Source of the DNA: Amorphus sp040750475
Lineage (GTDB): Bacteria; Pseudomonadota; Alphaproteobacteria; Rhizobiales; Amorphaceae
NCBI RefSeq assembly: GCF_040750475.1
Contig: NZ_JABJVY010000008.1
Span: 124,001-188,000 of the forward strand
Direction of reading: 5' to 3'
DNA: 64,000 nt
Shown here: piece by piece, positions 33,539-42,911 of the stretch
How positions within the stretch are numbered: position 1 is the stretch's first letter
Layout: every line of letters starts with the position of its first letter
Notes under the pieces: generated by a model
Told to the model about the DNA's origin: nothing
The model's database searches: none
The model's input: only the letters and a program-made list of their open reading frames with translations
Translations under genes and position numbers: made by a program

Positions 33539-35212
33539 ATGAAGATCAGCGGGAAGATCTACTCAATCGTCGCCGTCCTGGGCGTCACCATTCTCTGCGT
33601 CGCCGGCATCGGCCTCTACGCGGTCACCGAAATGCACCGCGTCGCGTCCGACTTCGACCAGACGTCCGAGCGGGCGCTGCTGATGCAGAAGATCGCCACC
33701 GGCGTGATTGAGGCCAGCAAGTCGTCGAGCGGCATCTACCTGGCGGAAGACCGAGCGACGGTCGAGAAAAACGGGACCGCCATTGCCGCGAACCTGGATC
33801 AGATCGACCAGGACTTCGCGCGGCTGCGCTCCCTGACGCCGGCGAGCGACATGGAGATGGCGTCTGAGCTCGGGACCGAGCTGGCCCTCTATCGCCAGCA
33901 ACGTGAAGAGCTGGTCCGGCGGGGCCTCGAGATGGGTGGACCGGTCGCGCGGGAATACGGCTCGAGCGATGAAGTCCGCGGCGGTCGCAAGGCCCTGCAG
34001 GCCGTGCTCGATCGCAATGTCGAGCGGGTTCGCGAGTCTCTGGATCCGCTGCGCACCTACATGCTCACGCTCAACGAGCGCATGTTCCAGTTGATCATCT
34101 TGATCGTCGCGGTGGGCCTCATCATCGGCGTCAGCATCGCGGTCTGGATCGGACGGTTCCATATCGCCGCTCCTCTGATGCGGGCAAGTGGCGCGCTGCG
34201 CCGCATGGCCGACGGCGACCTGACGGTCGCGGTCGACCAGAAGCGTGGCAACGACGAGATCGGCGAGATCTGGAACGCCACCGACAAACTCCTCGTCGAG
34301 CTGCGTGCTGCGGAAACCCTTCGCTCCGAACAGGAGGCCATGAAGGAGCGTGCCGAGACCGAGAAGCGCGCCGCCATGCAGGCGCTCGCCGATCAGTTCG
34401 ACCTCGACGTCTCCTCCGTCGTCCGCACCGTCGCCGCCGCCGTCAACCAGCTCGAGCAGTCCGCCGGCCTGATGAGCTCGTCCGCCGACGAAACCTCCCG
34501 CCAGTCGACCGTCGTCGCCGCCGCCGCCGAGCAGGCCACCTCCAACGTCCAGACGGTCGCCTCCGCCGCAGAAGAGCTCGCCGCCTCCGTCCGCGAGATC
34601 TCCAGCCAGGTTGCCACCGCCGCGTCCGTTGCCGGCGAAGCCACCGGTCAGGCCTCCGATACCGCCGAACTGGTTCGTGGGCTCGCCGCATCGGCCCAGC
34701 GCATCGGCGACGTGGTGAACCTGATCACCGACATCGCCGCCCAGACCAACTTGCTCGCCCTCAACGCCACCATAGAGGCCGCACGTGCCGGCGAGGCCGG
34801 CAAGGGCTTCGCCGTCGTCGCCATGGAGGTGAAGTCCCTCGCCGAGCAGACCTCAAAGGCCACCGGCGACATCACCTCCCAAATCTCCGCCGTCCAGACC
34901 GCCACAAGCGAGGTCGTCAAGGCGATCGAGGACATCTCCGGCACCATCCGCAAGGTCGACGAGATCTCGTCCGCCATCGCCACCTCCGTGGAGGAGCAAG
35001 GCGCGGCCACCGGCGAAATCGCCCAGAACGTCGCCCAGGCCGCCCAGGGCACCCAAGAGGTTTCCACCAACATCGTCGCGGTCTCCTCCGCAGCCAACGA
35101 CACCGGCCGTGTTTCCGGCGAAATCGTCCATGCCGCCGCCGACCTCAACCAGCAGGCCAACACCCTGCGAACCCAGGTCGACGCATTCATCAAACGCGTC
35201 CGTGCCGCATGA
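33539..35212 (+). CDS. Methyl-accepting chemotaxis protein
   Basis: A membrane chemoreceptor of 557 aa. Membrane segments at about 8-29 and 181-203 enclose a periplasmic helical sensor domain of about 150 residues. A HAMP domain follows (about 204-256) and then the signalling domain with the conserved hairpin tip (NLLALNATIEAARAGEAGKGFAVVA around 400-425). No CheR-tethering pentapeptide is present at the C terminus (ends KRVRAA). ATG 33539 is chosen since it places the first membrane segment right after the start; an ATG at 33485 would add 18 residues. It precedes cheA. Confidence 0.95.
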   Translation: MKISGKIYSIVAVLGVTILCVAGIGLYAVTEMHRVASDFDQTSERALLMQKIATGVIEASKSSSGIYLAEDRATVEKNGTAIAANLDQIDQDFARLRSLTPASDMEMASELGTELALYRQQREELVRRGLEMGGPVAREYGSSDEVRGGRKALQAVLDRNVERVRESLDPLRTYMLTLNERMFQLIILIVAVGLIIGVSIAVWIGRFHIAAPLMRASGALRRMADGDLTVAVDQKRGNDEIGEIWNATDKLLVELRAAETLRSEQEAMKERAETEKRAAMQALADQFDLDVSSVVRTVAAAVNQLEQSAGLMSSSADETSRQSTVVAAAAEQATSNVQTVASAAEELAASVREISSQVATAASVAGEATGQASDTAELVRGLAASAQRIGDVVNLITDIAAQTNLLALNATIEAARAGEAGKGFAVVAMEVKSLAEQTSKATGDITSQISAVQTATSEVVKAIEDISGTIRKVDEISSAIATSVEEQGAATGEIAQNVAQAAQGTQEVSTNIVAVSSAANDTGRVSGEIVHAAADLNQQANTLRTQVDAFIKRVRAA

Positions 35213-35289
35213 CACTGAAATTCCCAATCCCGGTGGCGCACTGCCGCCGGCCCTCACCCCGACCGCAACAACTCGCTGGATACTGAGCC

Positions 35290-38058
35290 ATGGATGACCT
35301 GCTGAGCGAGTTCCTCACCGAAACCAACGAGAATCTCGATGTCGCCGACAGCGAGCTCGTGAAATTCGAGCAGGACCCGAACAACGCCGAGATCCTGAAC
35401 AACATCTTCCGGCTCGTGCACACCATCAAAGGAACCTGCGGGTTCATCGGATTGCCCCGGCTGGCAACGCTGACGCACGCCGCCGAGACCCTGATGGACC
35501 GGTTCCGTGAAGGCATGGCGGTGACGCCCGAAGCCGTGAGCCTCGTGCTGACCACCATCGACCGGGTCAAGGAGATCCTGGCCGCGATCGAAGCCAACGA
35601 AGGCCAGGAGCCGGAAGGCTCCGACGAAGACCTGATCAGCCAGCTCGAAACGCTGGCCGCAGGTGGCACGCTGGTCGACGATCCGTTCGACGACCTCGCC
35701 CTCCAGGAGGAGCCGGCCGCTGAGCCGGAAGTTGCCGAGACGGCGGAGGCCGAGCCTGAGGAAGAGCTCGACGAGCTGGAACGCCTGTTCCGCGAGACCG
35801 AGGTCGAACCGCCAAAGCCGATGCCGCCGCTTGCAACCGCCAGGGCGGACGCCGAAGCAAAGCCGGTTCCGGCTGCCGAACCCAAGCCCGCCCCAGTGGC
35901 CGAAGCCAAGCCGGCGGCCGCGAAGGAACAGGCAGAACCGGCTGCGAAAGCCGCTCGCGCAGCAGCGGCCGCCGGAGCCGAAGAGCATCATCAGGCCCAG
36001 TCGAACGTCTCCTCCCAGTCGATCCGGGTGAGCGTGGAAACGCTGGAAAACCTGATGACCACCGTCTCGGAGCTGGTGCTAACCCGCAACCAGCTCATGG
36101 AGATCGCACGGCGGTCGGAGGATGCGGACTATAAAGTCTCGCTGCAGCGCCTCACGACCGTGACGGGCGAGCTCCAGGAAGCGGTGATGCGCACCCGGAT
36201 GCAGCCGATCGGCAATGCCTGGCAGAAGCTGCCCCGGATCGTCCGCGATCTGGCGCGCGAGCTCGGCAAGACCATCGAGCTGGAGATGACCGGTGCCGAC
36301 ACCGAGCTCGATCGCCAGGTGCTCGACCTGATCAAGGATCCGCTGACCCACATGATCCGCAACTCCGCGGATCACGGGCTGGAGATGCCGGCCGACCGAC
36401 GCGCCAAGGGTAAGTCGGAGAAGGGCATGATCCGCCTGTCCGCCTATCATGAGGGCGGCCACATCGTCATCGAGATCGCCGACGATGGTCGCGGTCTCGA
36501 CATCGAGCGGATCAAGGCCAAGGCGATCGAGAACGGCCTGACCACCGAGGCCGACGTCGCCAAGCTGACCGACGCGCAGATCTATCGGTTCATCTTCGCC
36601 GCCGGCTTTTCCACCGCCGCGAAGGTGACAAGCGTCTCCGGCCGCGGTGTCGGAATGGACGTCGTCCGCTCCAACATCGAGCTGATCGGCGGCAGCGTGG
36701 AGGTGCGCTCCAAGCCGGGCGAGGGATCAACCTTCCTGATCAAGATTCCGCTGACCCTGGCCATCGTGCCGGCCCTGATCGTTGCGGCAGCAGGCGAACG
36801 CTTCGCCATCCCGCAGCTCTCCGTGGTCGAGCTCGTGCGCATTCAGGCGAACTCGGAGCACACAATCGAGCGACTCAAGGGCGCCAACGTCCTGCGGCTG
36901 CGCGACAAGCTGCTTCCGATTTTCCCGCTCGCCGATCTCCTGAACGTGGGAAGGCAGACGGAAACCAACCTGGAAGACAGTTTCATTGCCGTCATTCAGG
37001 TGGGCAGCCAGACCTTCGGCATCGTCGTCGACGCGGTGTTCCACACCGAAGAGATCGTGGTGAAGCCGATGACGTCGCGGCTCCGGCACATCTCCATGTT
37101 CTCCGGCAGCACGATCCTGGGCGACGGCCGCGTGATCATGATCATCGACCCGAACGGCATCGCCCAGTCGGCCGCGACCACCATCGACGTCGGCCAGGCC
37201 AACGCGGCGGCCCAGACCGAGGCGGCCAACGACGACGAGGCCGAGGCGGTGTCGCTGCTCCTGTTCCGTGCGGGCACGAAAGAGCCGAAGGCGGTCCCGC
37301 TTTCGCTCATCACCCGACTGGAGGAAATCGAGCACGACCGCATCGAACACTCCAATGGCCAGGCGATGGTGCAGTATCGCGGCACGCTGATCCCACTGGT
37401 GTTTGCCCACGAGTCGACCAAGGAGCGCGAGGAGGGTACCTTCCCGGTCCTGATCTTCTCCGACGACAACCGCTCTGCCGGACTTGTGGTCGACGAGATC
37501 GTGGACATCGTTGAGGACCATCTCGACGTCCAGCTCCCCTCCGAGGAGCCCGGCGCGCTGGGCGCCGCGATCATCCACGGCCAGGCAACGGCGGTGCTGG
37601 ATGTCGGCCACTTCCTCTCGATCGCGTTCAAGGACTGGTTCGCCCGTTCCAAGGAGGCCAGCACTGCGCCGCGCGGCGAACTCGTCCTGGTCGACGACAG
37701 CACCTTCTTCCGCAACCTGATCAAACCGGTTCTGGAAGGTGTCGGCTACGACGTCAAAGGCTTCGCCGCCGCCGCCGACGCCATCGAGTATCTGCGCAGC
37801 GGCACCGATGTCGACGTCGTGGTGAGCGACATCGACATGCCGGAGATCGATGGGTTCGAGTTTGCGGAAGTGATCCGCGGCGAACTCGGTCACCGCGATC
37901 TTCCGATCATCGCCGTGTCCGGCGGCACCTGCACTCCGCAATCTCTGGAGCGGGCACGCGCGGCCGGATTCACCGACTACATCGCCAAGTTCGACCGGGC
38001 AGGTCTGATCGCCGCGTTGACGGAGTTCGACCGCCATGTCCGCGGAGAAGCAGCATGA
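35290..38058 (+). CDS. cheA: Chemotaxis histidine kinase CheA with C-terminal receiver domain
   Basis: CheA (922 aa) phosphorylates CheY and CheB in response to the receptor. Domains in order: HPt (about 1-105) with the phospho-His44 in LVHTIKG; an acidic Pro/Ala linker (about 150-240); dimerization and kinase core (about 245-485) with HMIRNSADHGLE, IEIADDGRGLD and GRGVGMDVV; a CheW-like domain (about 488-625); a second CheW-like stretch (about 650-790); and a receiver domain (about 796-922) with VLVDDS and phospho-acceptor DIDMPEIDG. A fused receiver can act as a phosphate sink. Overlaps cheW by 4 bases. Confidence 0.97.
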   Translation: MDDLLSEFLTETNENLDVADSELVKFEQDPNNAEILNNIFRLVHTIKGTCGFIGLPRLATLTHAAETLMDRFREGMAVTPEAVSLVLTTIDRVKEILAAIEANEGQEPEGSDEDLISQLETLAAGGTLVDDPFDDLALQEEPAAEPEVAETAEAEPEEELDELERLFRETEVEPPKPMPPLATARADAEAKPVPAAEPKPAPVAEAKPAAAKEQAEPAAKAARAAAAAGAEEHHQAQSNVSSQSIRVSVETLENLMTTVSELVLTRNQLMEIARRSEDADYKVSLQRLTTVTGELQEAVMRTRMQPIGNAWQKLPRIVRDLARELGKTIELEMTGADTELDRQVLDLIKDPLTHMIRNSADHGLEMPADRRAKGKSEKGMIRLSAYHEGGHIVIEIADDGRGLDIERIKAKAIENGLTTEADVAKLTDAQIYRFIFAAGFSTAAKVTSVSGRGVGMDVVRSNIELIGGSVEVRSKPGEGSTFLIKIPLTLAIVPALIVAAAGERFAIPQLSVVELVRIQANSEHTIERLKGANVLRLRDKLLPIFPLADLLNVGRQTETNLEDSFIAVIQVGSQTFGIVVDAVFHTEEIVVKPMTSRLRHISMFSGSTILGDGRVIMIIDPNGIAQSAATTIDVGQANAAAQTEAANDDEAEAVSLLLFRAGTKEPKAVPLSLITRLEEIEHDRIEHSNGQAMVQYRGTLIPLVFAHESTKEREEGTFPVLIFSDDNRSAGLVVDEIVDIVEDHLDVQLPSEEPGALGAAIIHGQATAVLDVGHFLSIAFKDWFARSKEASTAPRGELVLVDDSTFFRNLIKPVLEGVGYDVKGFAAAADAIEYLRSGTDVDVVVSDIDMPEIDGFEFAEVIRGELGHRDLPIIAVSGGTCTPQSLERARAAGFTDYIAKFDRAGLIAALTEFDRHVRGEAA

Positions 38059-38522
38059 GCAATACCACTTTGGAAGTCCTGACCTCCGACCGGCAGTTCG
38101 TCACGGCTCGCATCGCGGGCAAGCTGTTCGGCTTGCCGATCGAGGCGGTCCACGAGGTGTTCTCGCCGGAAGGCATCACCTTGGTCCCGCTGTCGCCGTC
38201 GGAAATCGAAGGCGTTCTCAATCTGCGTGGCCGCATCGTCACGATGATCAACCTGCGCCGCGTACTCGGGCTGGAGGACCGCAGCGAAGAGACCCGCATG
38301 GCGATCGGGCTGGAGGATCGCAACGAGACCTTCGGCCTGATCATCGACGAGGTCGGGGAAGTGCTCACGCTGGATACCGGCGCGCATGAACCGCCGCCCT
38401 CCAACCTGGACAAGCGCTGGGCAGACATCGTGTCCGGCGTGCACCGCCTTTCCGGCGAGCTGCTCTTGATCCTCGACGTGAAGCGCGTTCTCGGCGGCAT
38501 CGCGACCGCCGAGGCCGCCTGA
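38055..38522 (+). CDS. cheW: Chemotaxis coupling protein CheW
   Basis: CheW (155 aa) links receptors to CheA. It has the two SH3-like beta barrels of the family, with GKLFGLPIEAVHEVFSPEGITLVP near 22-45, then GVLNLRGRIVTMINLRRVLGL near 54-74 and a C-terminal ILDVKRVL. ATG start overlaps the cheA stop (ATGA). Confidence 0.97.
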   Translation: MSNTTLEVLTSDRQFVTARIAGKLFGLPIEAVHEVFSPEGITLVPLSPSEIEGVLNLRGRIVTMINLRRVLGLEDRSEETRMAIGLEDRNETFGLIIDEVGEVLTLDTGAHEPPPSNLDKRWADIVSGVHRLSGELLLILDVKRVLGGIATAEAA

Positions 38523-38555
38523 TGTCTCCGCCAAGCTCCAAGTACGAGACCGACC

Positions 38556-38933
38556 ATGACCAAGACTTGCCTCGTCGTCGACGACTCTCGTGCCGTGCGC
38601 CGCGTGGTGCGCCGCATCCTTGAGGATCTCTCCTTCACCGTGAGTGAGGCGGAAAACGGCCAAGTGGCGCTGGAGGTCTGCTCCAGCGCCATGCCGGACG
38701 CCATTCTCCTGGACTGGAATATGCCGCTGTCCGACGGCCCCTCGTTCCTGAAGGCGCTGCGCTCGCGTCCCGACGGCTCGACGCCCAAGGTAATCTTCTG
38801 CACCTCCCAGTCCGAGCTCGACAACATTACCCGAGCGATCGACTACGGCGCCAACGAATACATCATGAAGCCGTTCGATTCCGACTTAATCAAAGAAAAG
38901 CTCTGCGAAGTCGGGCTGATCACAACCAACTGA
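38556..38933 (+). CDS. cheY: Chemotaxis response regulator CheY
   Basis: A single receiver domain of 125 aa with the acidic pair and phosphorylation Asp (CLVVDDS near 5-11, LLDWNMPLSDG near 51-61), a Thr/Ser switch (FCTSQ near 81) and the conserved Lys (IMKPF near 103-107). In phosphorylated form it should bind FliM. It is 33 bases after cheW. Confidence 0.93.
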   Translation: MTKTCLVVDDSRAVRRVVRRILEDLSFTVSEAENGQVALEVCSSAMPDAILLDWNMPLSDGPSFLKALRSRPDGSTPKVIFCTSQSELDNITRAIDYGANEYIMKPFDSDLIKEKLCEVGLITTN

Positions 38934-38968
38934 CGACCATCCGACAACAACGACACGGGACAACCGGG

Positions 38969-40135
38969 ATGACCGCCCTTGCTGCAAACCTGAAATCTTC
39001 GGAAGCGCTTTCCAGTCCCATTCGGGTCATGATCGTCGACGATTCCACCGTCATCCGGTCCGTCTTGAAGAGCTGGATCTCCGAGACCTCGGACCTGACG
39101 GTCGTGGCGACCCACATCAACGGCCTCAGGGCCGTCGAGGATGTGGCGCGCTCCCAGCCGGACGTGGTCATCCTCGATCTCGAAATGCCCGAGATGGATG
39201 GCATGACGGCGTTGCCGCTGATCCTGGAGCGCAAGCCCGGAACGATCGTCCTGGTGGCTTCCACACTCACACGGCGCGGCGCGGAAATCAGCCTCCGTGC
39301 CCTCACCCGAGGCGCGGCGGACTATATCGCCAAGCCGGATGGTGTGATCGGACTGAAGTCGGCGGAAGAATTTCGCCGCGATCTTCTGAACAAGGTGAAG
39401 CAGCTCGGCCTGCGTGCCCGAGGCATCCGCACACGCCCGGCGGAGATCGCCGCGCCCGCCTCTGTCTCCACGGCACCGGCTGCGCCGGCAGCAGAAACCG
39501 CCGCACCGAAATCGGCGCTACTGCCGCGGCTTCGCAACTATGCGCGGGGCAGCATTCCGGCCCTCGTGATCGGCAGCTCGACCGGCGGCCCCCAGGCGCT
39601 CAACCGCGTGTTCGCCTCCATCGGGCCGGCAATGGCCAGTGTGCCGGTCCTCGTTACCCAGCACATGCCGCCCACCTTCACCGCCATCCTGGCCGAACAC
39701 ATGACCCGGGCCGCCGGCCGGCCGGCCAAGGAGGGCGAAAACGACGAGCCGATCAAGCCGGGGCACATCTACATCGCCCCCGGCGGCCGGCACATGATCG
39801 TCGCCAAGTCCGGAGGCCGGATCGTGATCCGGCTGACCGACGACCCGCCGGTCAACTTTTGCCGGCCCGCCGTCGACACTCTGTTTTTCTCCGCTGCCAC
39901 CGTCTTCGGTCCCGGACTTCTAGGTGTCGTTCTGACGGGAATGGGGGCCGACGGAGCGAAAGGGTCCGTGGCCATCGCAGACCAGGGCGGCAACATCATC
40001 GCCCAGGACGAGGCCACCAGCGTCGTCTGGGGCATGCCCGGCGCCACCGTCGCCGCCGGTGCTGCGTGCGACGTACTGCCCCTCGACGAAGTCGGCCGCA
40101 AGGTCGCGCGCATGCTTTCTGGAGGACGCCTATGA
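38969..40135 (+). CDS. cheB: Chemotaxis methylesterase/response regulator CheB
   Basis: CheB (388 aa) removes methyl groups from receptors. Receiver domain at about 14-135 (MIVDDSTVIRSVL; phospho-Asp in ILDLEMPEMDG), Pro/Ala linker at about 155-185, and methylesterase domain at about 192-385 with the catalytic triad in GSSTGGPQAL (Ser), TQHMPPTFT (His) and LTGMGADGAKG (Asp). Overlaps cheR by 4. Confidence 0.97.
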   Translation: MTALAANLKSSEALSSPIRVMIVDDSTVIRSVLKSWISETSDLTVVATHINGLRAVEDVARSQPDVVILDLEMPEMDGMTALPLILERKPGTIVLVASTLTRRGAEISLRALTRGAADYIAKPDGVIGLKSAEEFRRDLLNKVKQLGLRARGIRTRPAEIAAPASVSTAPAAPAAETAAPKSALLPRLRNYARGSIPALVIGSSTGGPQALNRVFASIGPAMASVPVLVTQHMPPTFTAILAEHMTRAAGRPAKEGENDEPIKPGHIYIAPGGRHMIVAKSGGRIVIRLTDDPPVNFCRPAVDTLFFSAATVFGPGLLGVVLTGMGADGAKGSVAIADQGGNIIAQDEATSVVWGMPGATVAAGAACDVLPLDEVGRKVARMLSGGRL

Positions 40136-40971
40136 TCTCGCCTTCCGACTACGATTTCTTGCAGAAATTCCTTAGGACCCGTTCCGGCCTCGCGCTGTCC
40201 AGCGACAAGCAATATCTCCTGGAAAGCCGGCTCGGGCCGATCGCCCGCCAATTCGGTTGCGCAGGCGTCGCCGAGCTCACACAGCTTTTGCGCCGGCGCG
40301 GCAGCGAAGCGGCCGCGGAAAAGGTCGTCGACGCCATGACGACCAACGAGTCGCTGTTCTTCCGGGACAAGCATCCCTTCGAGGCCTTCACCTCGCGCAT
40401 GTTGCCGACGGTTCTGGCCAATCGACCGGTGCATCAGCCGGTGCGGATCTGGTGTGCCGCGGCCTCGTCCGGGCAGGAGCCCTATTCGCTCGCCATGCTG
40501 ATCACCGAGAACCCGGCGATCACCGCCGGGCGGCGCTTCGAAATCCTTGCCACGGATATTTCCAACGACATCCTGACCAAGGCGACGCGGGGCGTCTATT
40601 CGCAGTTCGAGGTGCAGCGCGGCCTGCCGATGCACTATCTCGCGCGCTACTTCTCCAAGGTCGGCGACGACTGGCAAGTCTCCGACAAGATCCGCAGCAT
40701 GGTCACCTTCCGCAAGATGAACCTGCTCGACCCTTATACGGGCATCGGCATGTTCGACATCGTATTCTGCCGGAACGTGCTGATCTATTTCGACAACACC
40801 CACAAGACCGAAGTCCTGAATCGCATGGCCAAAATCATGCATCCGGACAGCTTTCTGGTTCTGGGAGGGGCCGAAAGCGTGATCGGTCTGACGGAGCAAT
40901 TCCAGCCCGATAGCCACCGCTGCCTGTTCCGGCCGCAAACCACGGCATCGGCAATGGCCTTCGCCCGGTAG
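40132..40971 (+). CDS. cheR: Chemotaxis methyltransferase CheR
   Basis: CheR (279 aa) methylates receptor glutamates with S-adenosylmethionine. N-terminal helical domain (SPSDYDFLQKFLRTRSGL), the family motif MTTNESLFFRDKHPFEAF near 66-83, SAM-binding IWCAAASSGQEPYSLAM near 103-119, and DIVFCRNVLIYFD near 208-220. ATG 40132 overlaps the cheB stop behind GGAGGA. It ends the chemotaxis operon and is convergent with modC. No cheD or cheZ is present in the window. Confidence 0.97.
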   Translation: MISPSDYDFLQKFLRTRSGLALSSDKQYLLESRLGPIARQFGCAGVAELTQLLRRRGSEAAAEKVVDAMTTNESLFFRDKHPFEAFTSRMLPTVLANRPVHQPVRIWCAAASSGQEPYSLAMLITENPAITAGRRFEILATDISNDILTKATRGVYSQFEVQRGLPMHYLARYFSKVGDDWQVSDKIRSMVTFRKMNLLDPYTGIGMFDIVFCRNVLIYFDNTHKTEVLNRMAKIMHPDSFLVLGGAESVIGLTEQFQPDSHRCLFRPQTTASAMAFAR

Positions 40972-41014
40972 AGCCCCAACCGGGCGGATCGAAGCCATCT
41001 GATCGAAATAGCTG

Positions 41015-42112
41015 CTACGTGAAGGTCTCGGGTTCGAACGAGACCGATTTCACCAGCGCGACGACAGACATGCCGTCGCGCAGCCCCAGCTCCGCCACCG
41101 CCTCTCGGGTGAGCTGCGCCCGGAGACCGACTCCGCCGACGTCCAAGTGAAGATCGGCGAACGCGCTGTCGGGATCGGCCTCCAACCCGACGATGGTCGC
41201 GTCGAGCATATTGCGGATGCTGATGCCGACCGGCCGCTTGAGCGCGATCGCGACGTCGCGAGCCCGGATCCGCAACCGGACCTCACGCCCTTCGGCAAGA
41301 CCGGCGAACGGGATCACCACGGTCTGACCGGCGAGATCTAGCCGCGTGATCTGGTAGGCGGCATCCTCGCCGGCGACCCGGGCCGTGACCACCGTTCCGG
41401 CTTCCGCCCGACCGCCTGTCAGGTCGACATCGAAGCTCTCGAAAACCTCGACGCCACCCTGAAGCCCGATCCGGCCCGCCGAAATCGCGATCACGCGATC
41501 GGCAAGCCGCGCGACCTCGGCCACGTCGTGGCTGACATAGACAATTGGGATATTCCGCTCGCGATTGAGCCGCTCCAGATAGGGCAGGATCTCCGCCTTG
41601 CTCGCCCGGTCGAGGGCTGCGAGCGGTTCGTCCATCAAGAGAATTTTCGGCTTCGTCAAAAGCGCGCGCCCGACCGCGACACGCTGACGCTCGCCGCCGG
41701 ACAGCCGCGCCGTCGCTCGCTCCACCAGCGGCGCGATGCCGAGAAGATCCACCACTTCGTCGAAGTCGGCACCCGAAGGCCGTTCCCCGGCGCGCCGGCG
41801 ACCATAGCCGAGATTGCCGCGCACGGAGAGATGCGGAAACAGGCTCGCCTCCTGGAAGACATAGCCGACGGCCCGGCGATGGGGTTTGAGGAAGCGACCC
41901 GTCGCATCGTCCTGCCAGATCTCGTCCCCAACGGCGACCCGGCCCGACAGACGCGAAAGGCCGGCCACCGCGCGGAGCACGGTCGTCTTGCCCGATCCCG
42001 ACGGCCCGTACAGCGCCGTCACGCCGGAGGCGGGCGCGGTGAAGGCAACATTGAGGCCGAAGCCGCCGAGAGCGCCGGAAAGCCGGACGTCCAGACCCGT
42101 ATCCACGCTCAT
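41015..42112 (-). CDS. modC: Molybdate ABC transporter ATP-binding protein ModC
   Basis: ModC (365 aa) energises molybdate import. Walker A GPSGSGKTT near 34-42, signature LSGGERQRVAVGRALL near 138-153, Walker B ILLMDEPLAALD near 160-171, and switch SHDVAEV. The C-terminal part (about 290-360) is a molybdate-binding TOBE/Mop domain (VGISIRNMLDATIVGLE, then LTREAVAELGL), which marks ModC among importer ATPases. ATG 42112 overlaps the modB stop by 4. Confidence 0.95.
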   Translation of the reverse strand: MSVDTGLDVRLSGALGGFGLNVAFTAPASGVTALYGPSGSGKTTVLRAVAGLSRLSGRVAVGDEIWQDDATGRFLKPHRRAVGYVFQEASLFPHLSVRGNLGYGRRRAGERPSGADFDEVVDLLGIAPLVERATARLSGGERQRVAVGRALLTKPKILLMDEPLAALDRASKAEILPYLERLNRERNIPIVYVSHDVAEVARLADRVIAISAGRIGLQGGVEVFESFDVDLTGGRAEAGTVVTARVAGEDAAYQITRLDLAGQTVVIPFAGLAEGREVRLRIRARDVAIALKRPVGISIRNMLDATIVGLEADPDSAFADLHLDVGGVGLRAQLTREAVAELGLRDGMSVVALVKSVSFEPETFT

Positions 42113-42789
42113 TGGCCGACGCGGCCGAGCCGCTTTTCCAGAAGCATCATCGACAAAATGACCAGGAAGGCGAACACGACCAGCCCGGCGGAGAGCAGAT
42201 GCGCCGTGCCCCATTGCAGGGTTTCGACATAGTCGTAGATCGCAACGGAAAGCACCTTGGTTTCACCGGGAATGTTGCCGCCGATCATCAACACCACGCC
42301 GAATTCTCCAACCGTGTGCGCAAAACCGAGCACAGCGCCGGTCAATAGCCCGGGGCGGGCGAGCGGAAGCGCGACCGACCAGAAGGTGTCCCACGGGCTT
42401 GCCCGCAAGGTCGCCGCCACCTCGAGCGGTCGCTCGCCGATGGAGGCAAAGGCGTTTCGGATCGGCTGGACCACGAACGGCATCGAATAGATCACCGAGC
42501 CGAACACCAGCCCTTCGAAGGTGAAGGCGAGCGAGCGGAGACCAAACAAGCCGCCGACCAGGCCGCCCGGTCCGTTCGGGCCGAGCAGGATCAATAGATA
42601 GAAGCCGAGCACGGTCGGCGGCAGCACAAGCGGCAAGGCCACGATTGCCGCCACGGCTTCCTTCCAGCGCGCATTGGAGCGCGCGAGCCACCAGGCAATC
42701 GGCGTGCCGACGACCAGCAGTGCCACGGTCGTGAAGCTTGCGAGTTCTAGAGTGAGGCGGATCGGTGTCCAGATGCCAGGATCGATCAT
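42109..42789 (-). CDS. modB: Molybdate ABC transporter permease ModB
   Basis: ModB (226 aa), inner-membrane permease with about five membrane segments. It carries the ATPase-contact loop with the EAA-type sequence (EVAATLRASPWDTFWSVALPL near 122-142) and the MIGGNIPGETKVLSVAIYDYVE stretch typical of ModB. Separated from modA by 122 bases with a strong hairpin. Confidence 0.96.
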   Translation of the reverse strand: MIDPGIWTPIRLTLELASFTTVALLVVGTPIAWWLARSNARWKEAVAAIVALPLVLPPTVLGFYLLILLGPNGPGGLVGGLFGLRSLAFTFEGLVFGSVIYSMPFVVQPIRNAFASIGERPLEVAATLRASPWDTFWSVALPLARPGLLTGAVLGFAHTVGEFGVVLMIGGNIPGETKVLSVAIYDYVETLQWGTAHLLSAGLVVFAFLVILSMMLLEKRLGRVGQ

Positions 42790-42810
42790 GGCCGCCGTCC
42801 GTCTCCGTTC

Positions 42811-42866
42811 GAGTGCTTCCAGGCGAGGTGGAAACCGGTTTCCACATTTTCGCCGGCGCTTTAGAG
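42811..42866. repeat. Dispersed intergenic repeat, partial copy B
   Basis: GAGTGCTTCCAGGCGAGGTG followed by GAAACCGGTT matches the first half of copies A and C; the second half diverges but ends GCTTTAGAG, like the usual end of such elements. It lies between modA and modB. Confidence 0.5.
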
Positions 42867-42890
42867 GCTGCAGTGAACTTCGCAGCCTCT
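42863..42890 (-). other. Hairpin between modA and modB
   Basis: A perfect 9-base inverted repeat, AGAGGCTGC and GCAGCCTCT, with a 10-base loop, 21 bases past the modA stop. No T run follows on the minus strand, so it more likely protects the modA message end, or lowers modBC expression, than ends transcription fully. Confidence 0.6.
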
Positions 42891-42911
42891 ATTCCAAGTC
42901 CATAACAGACC

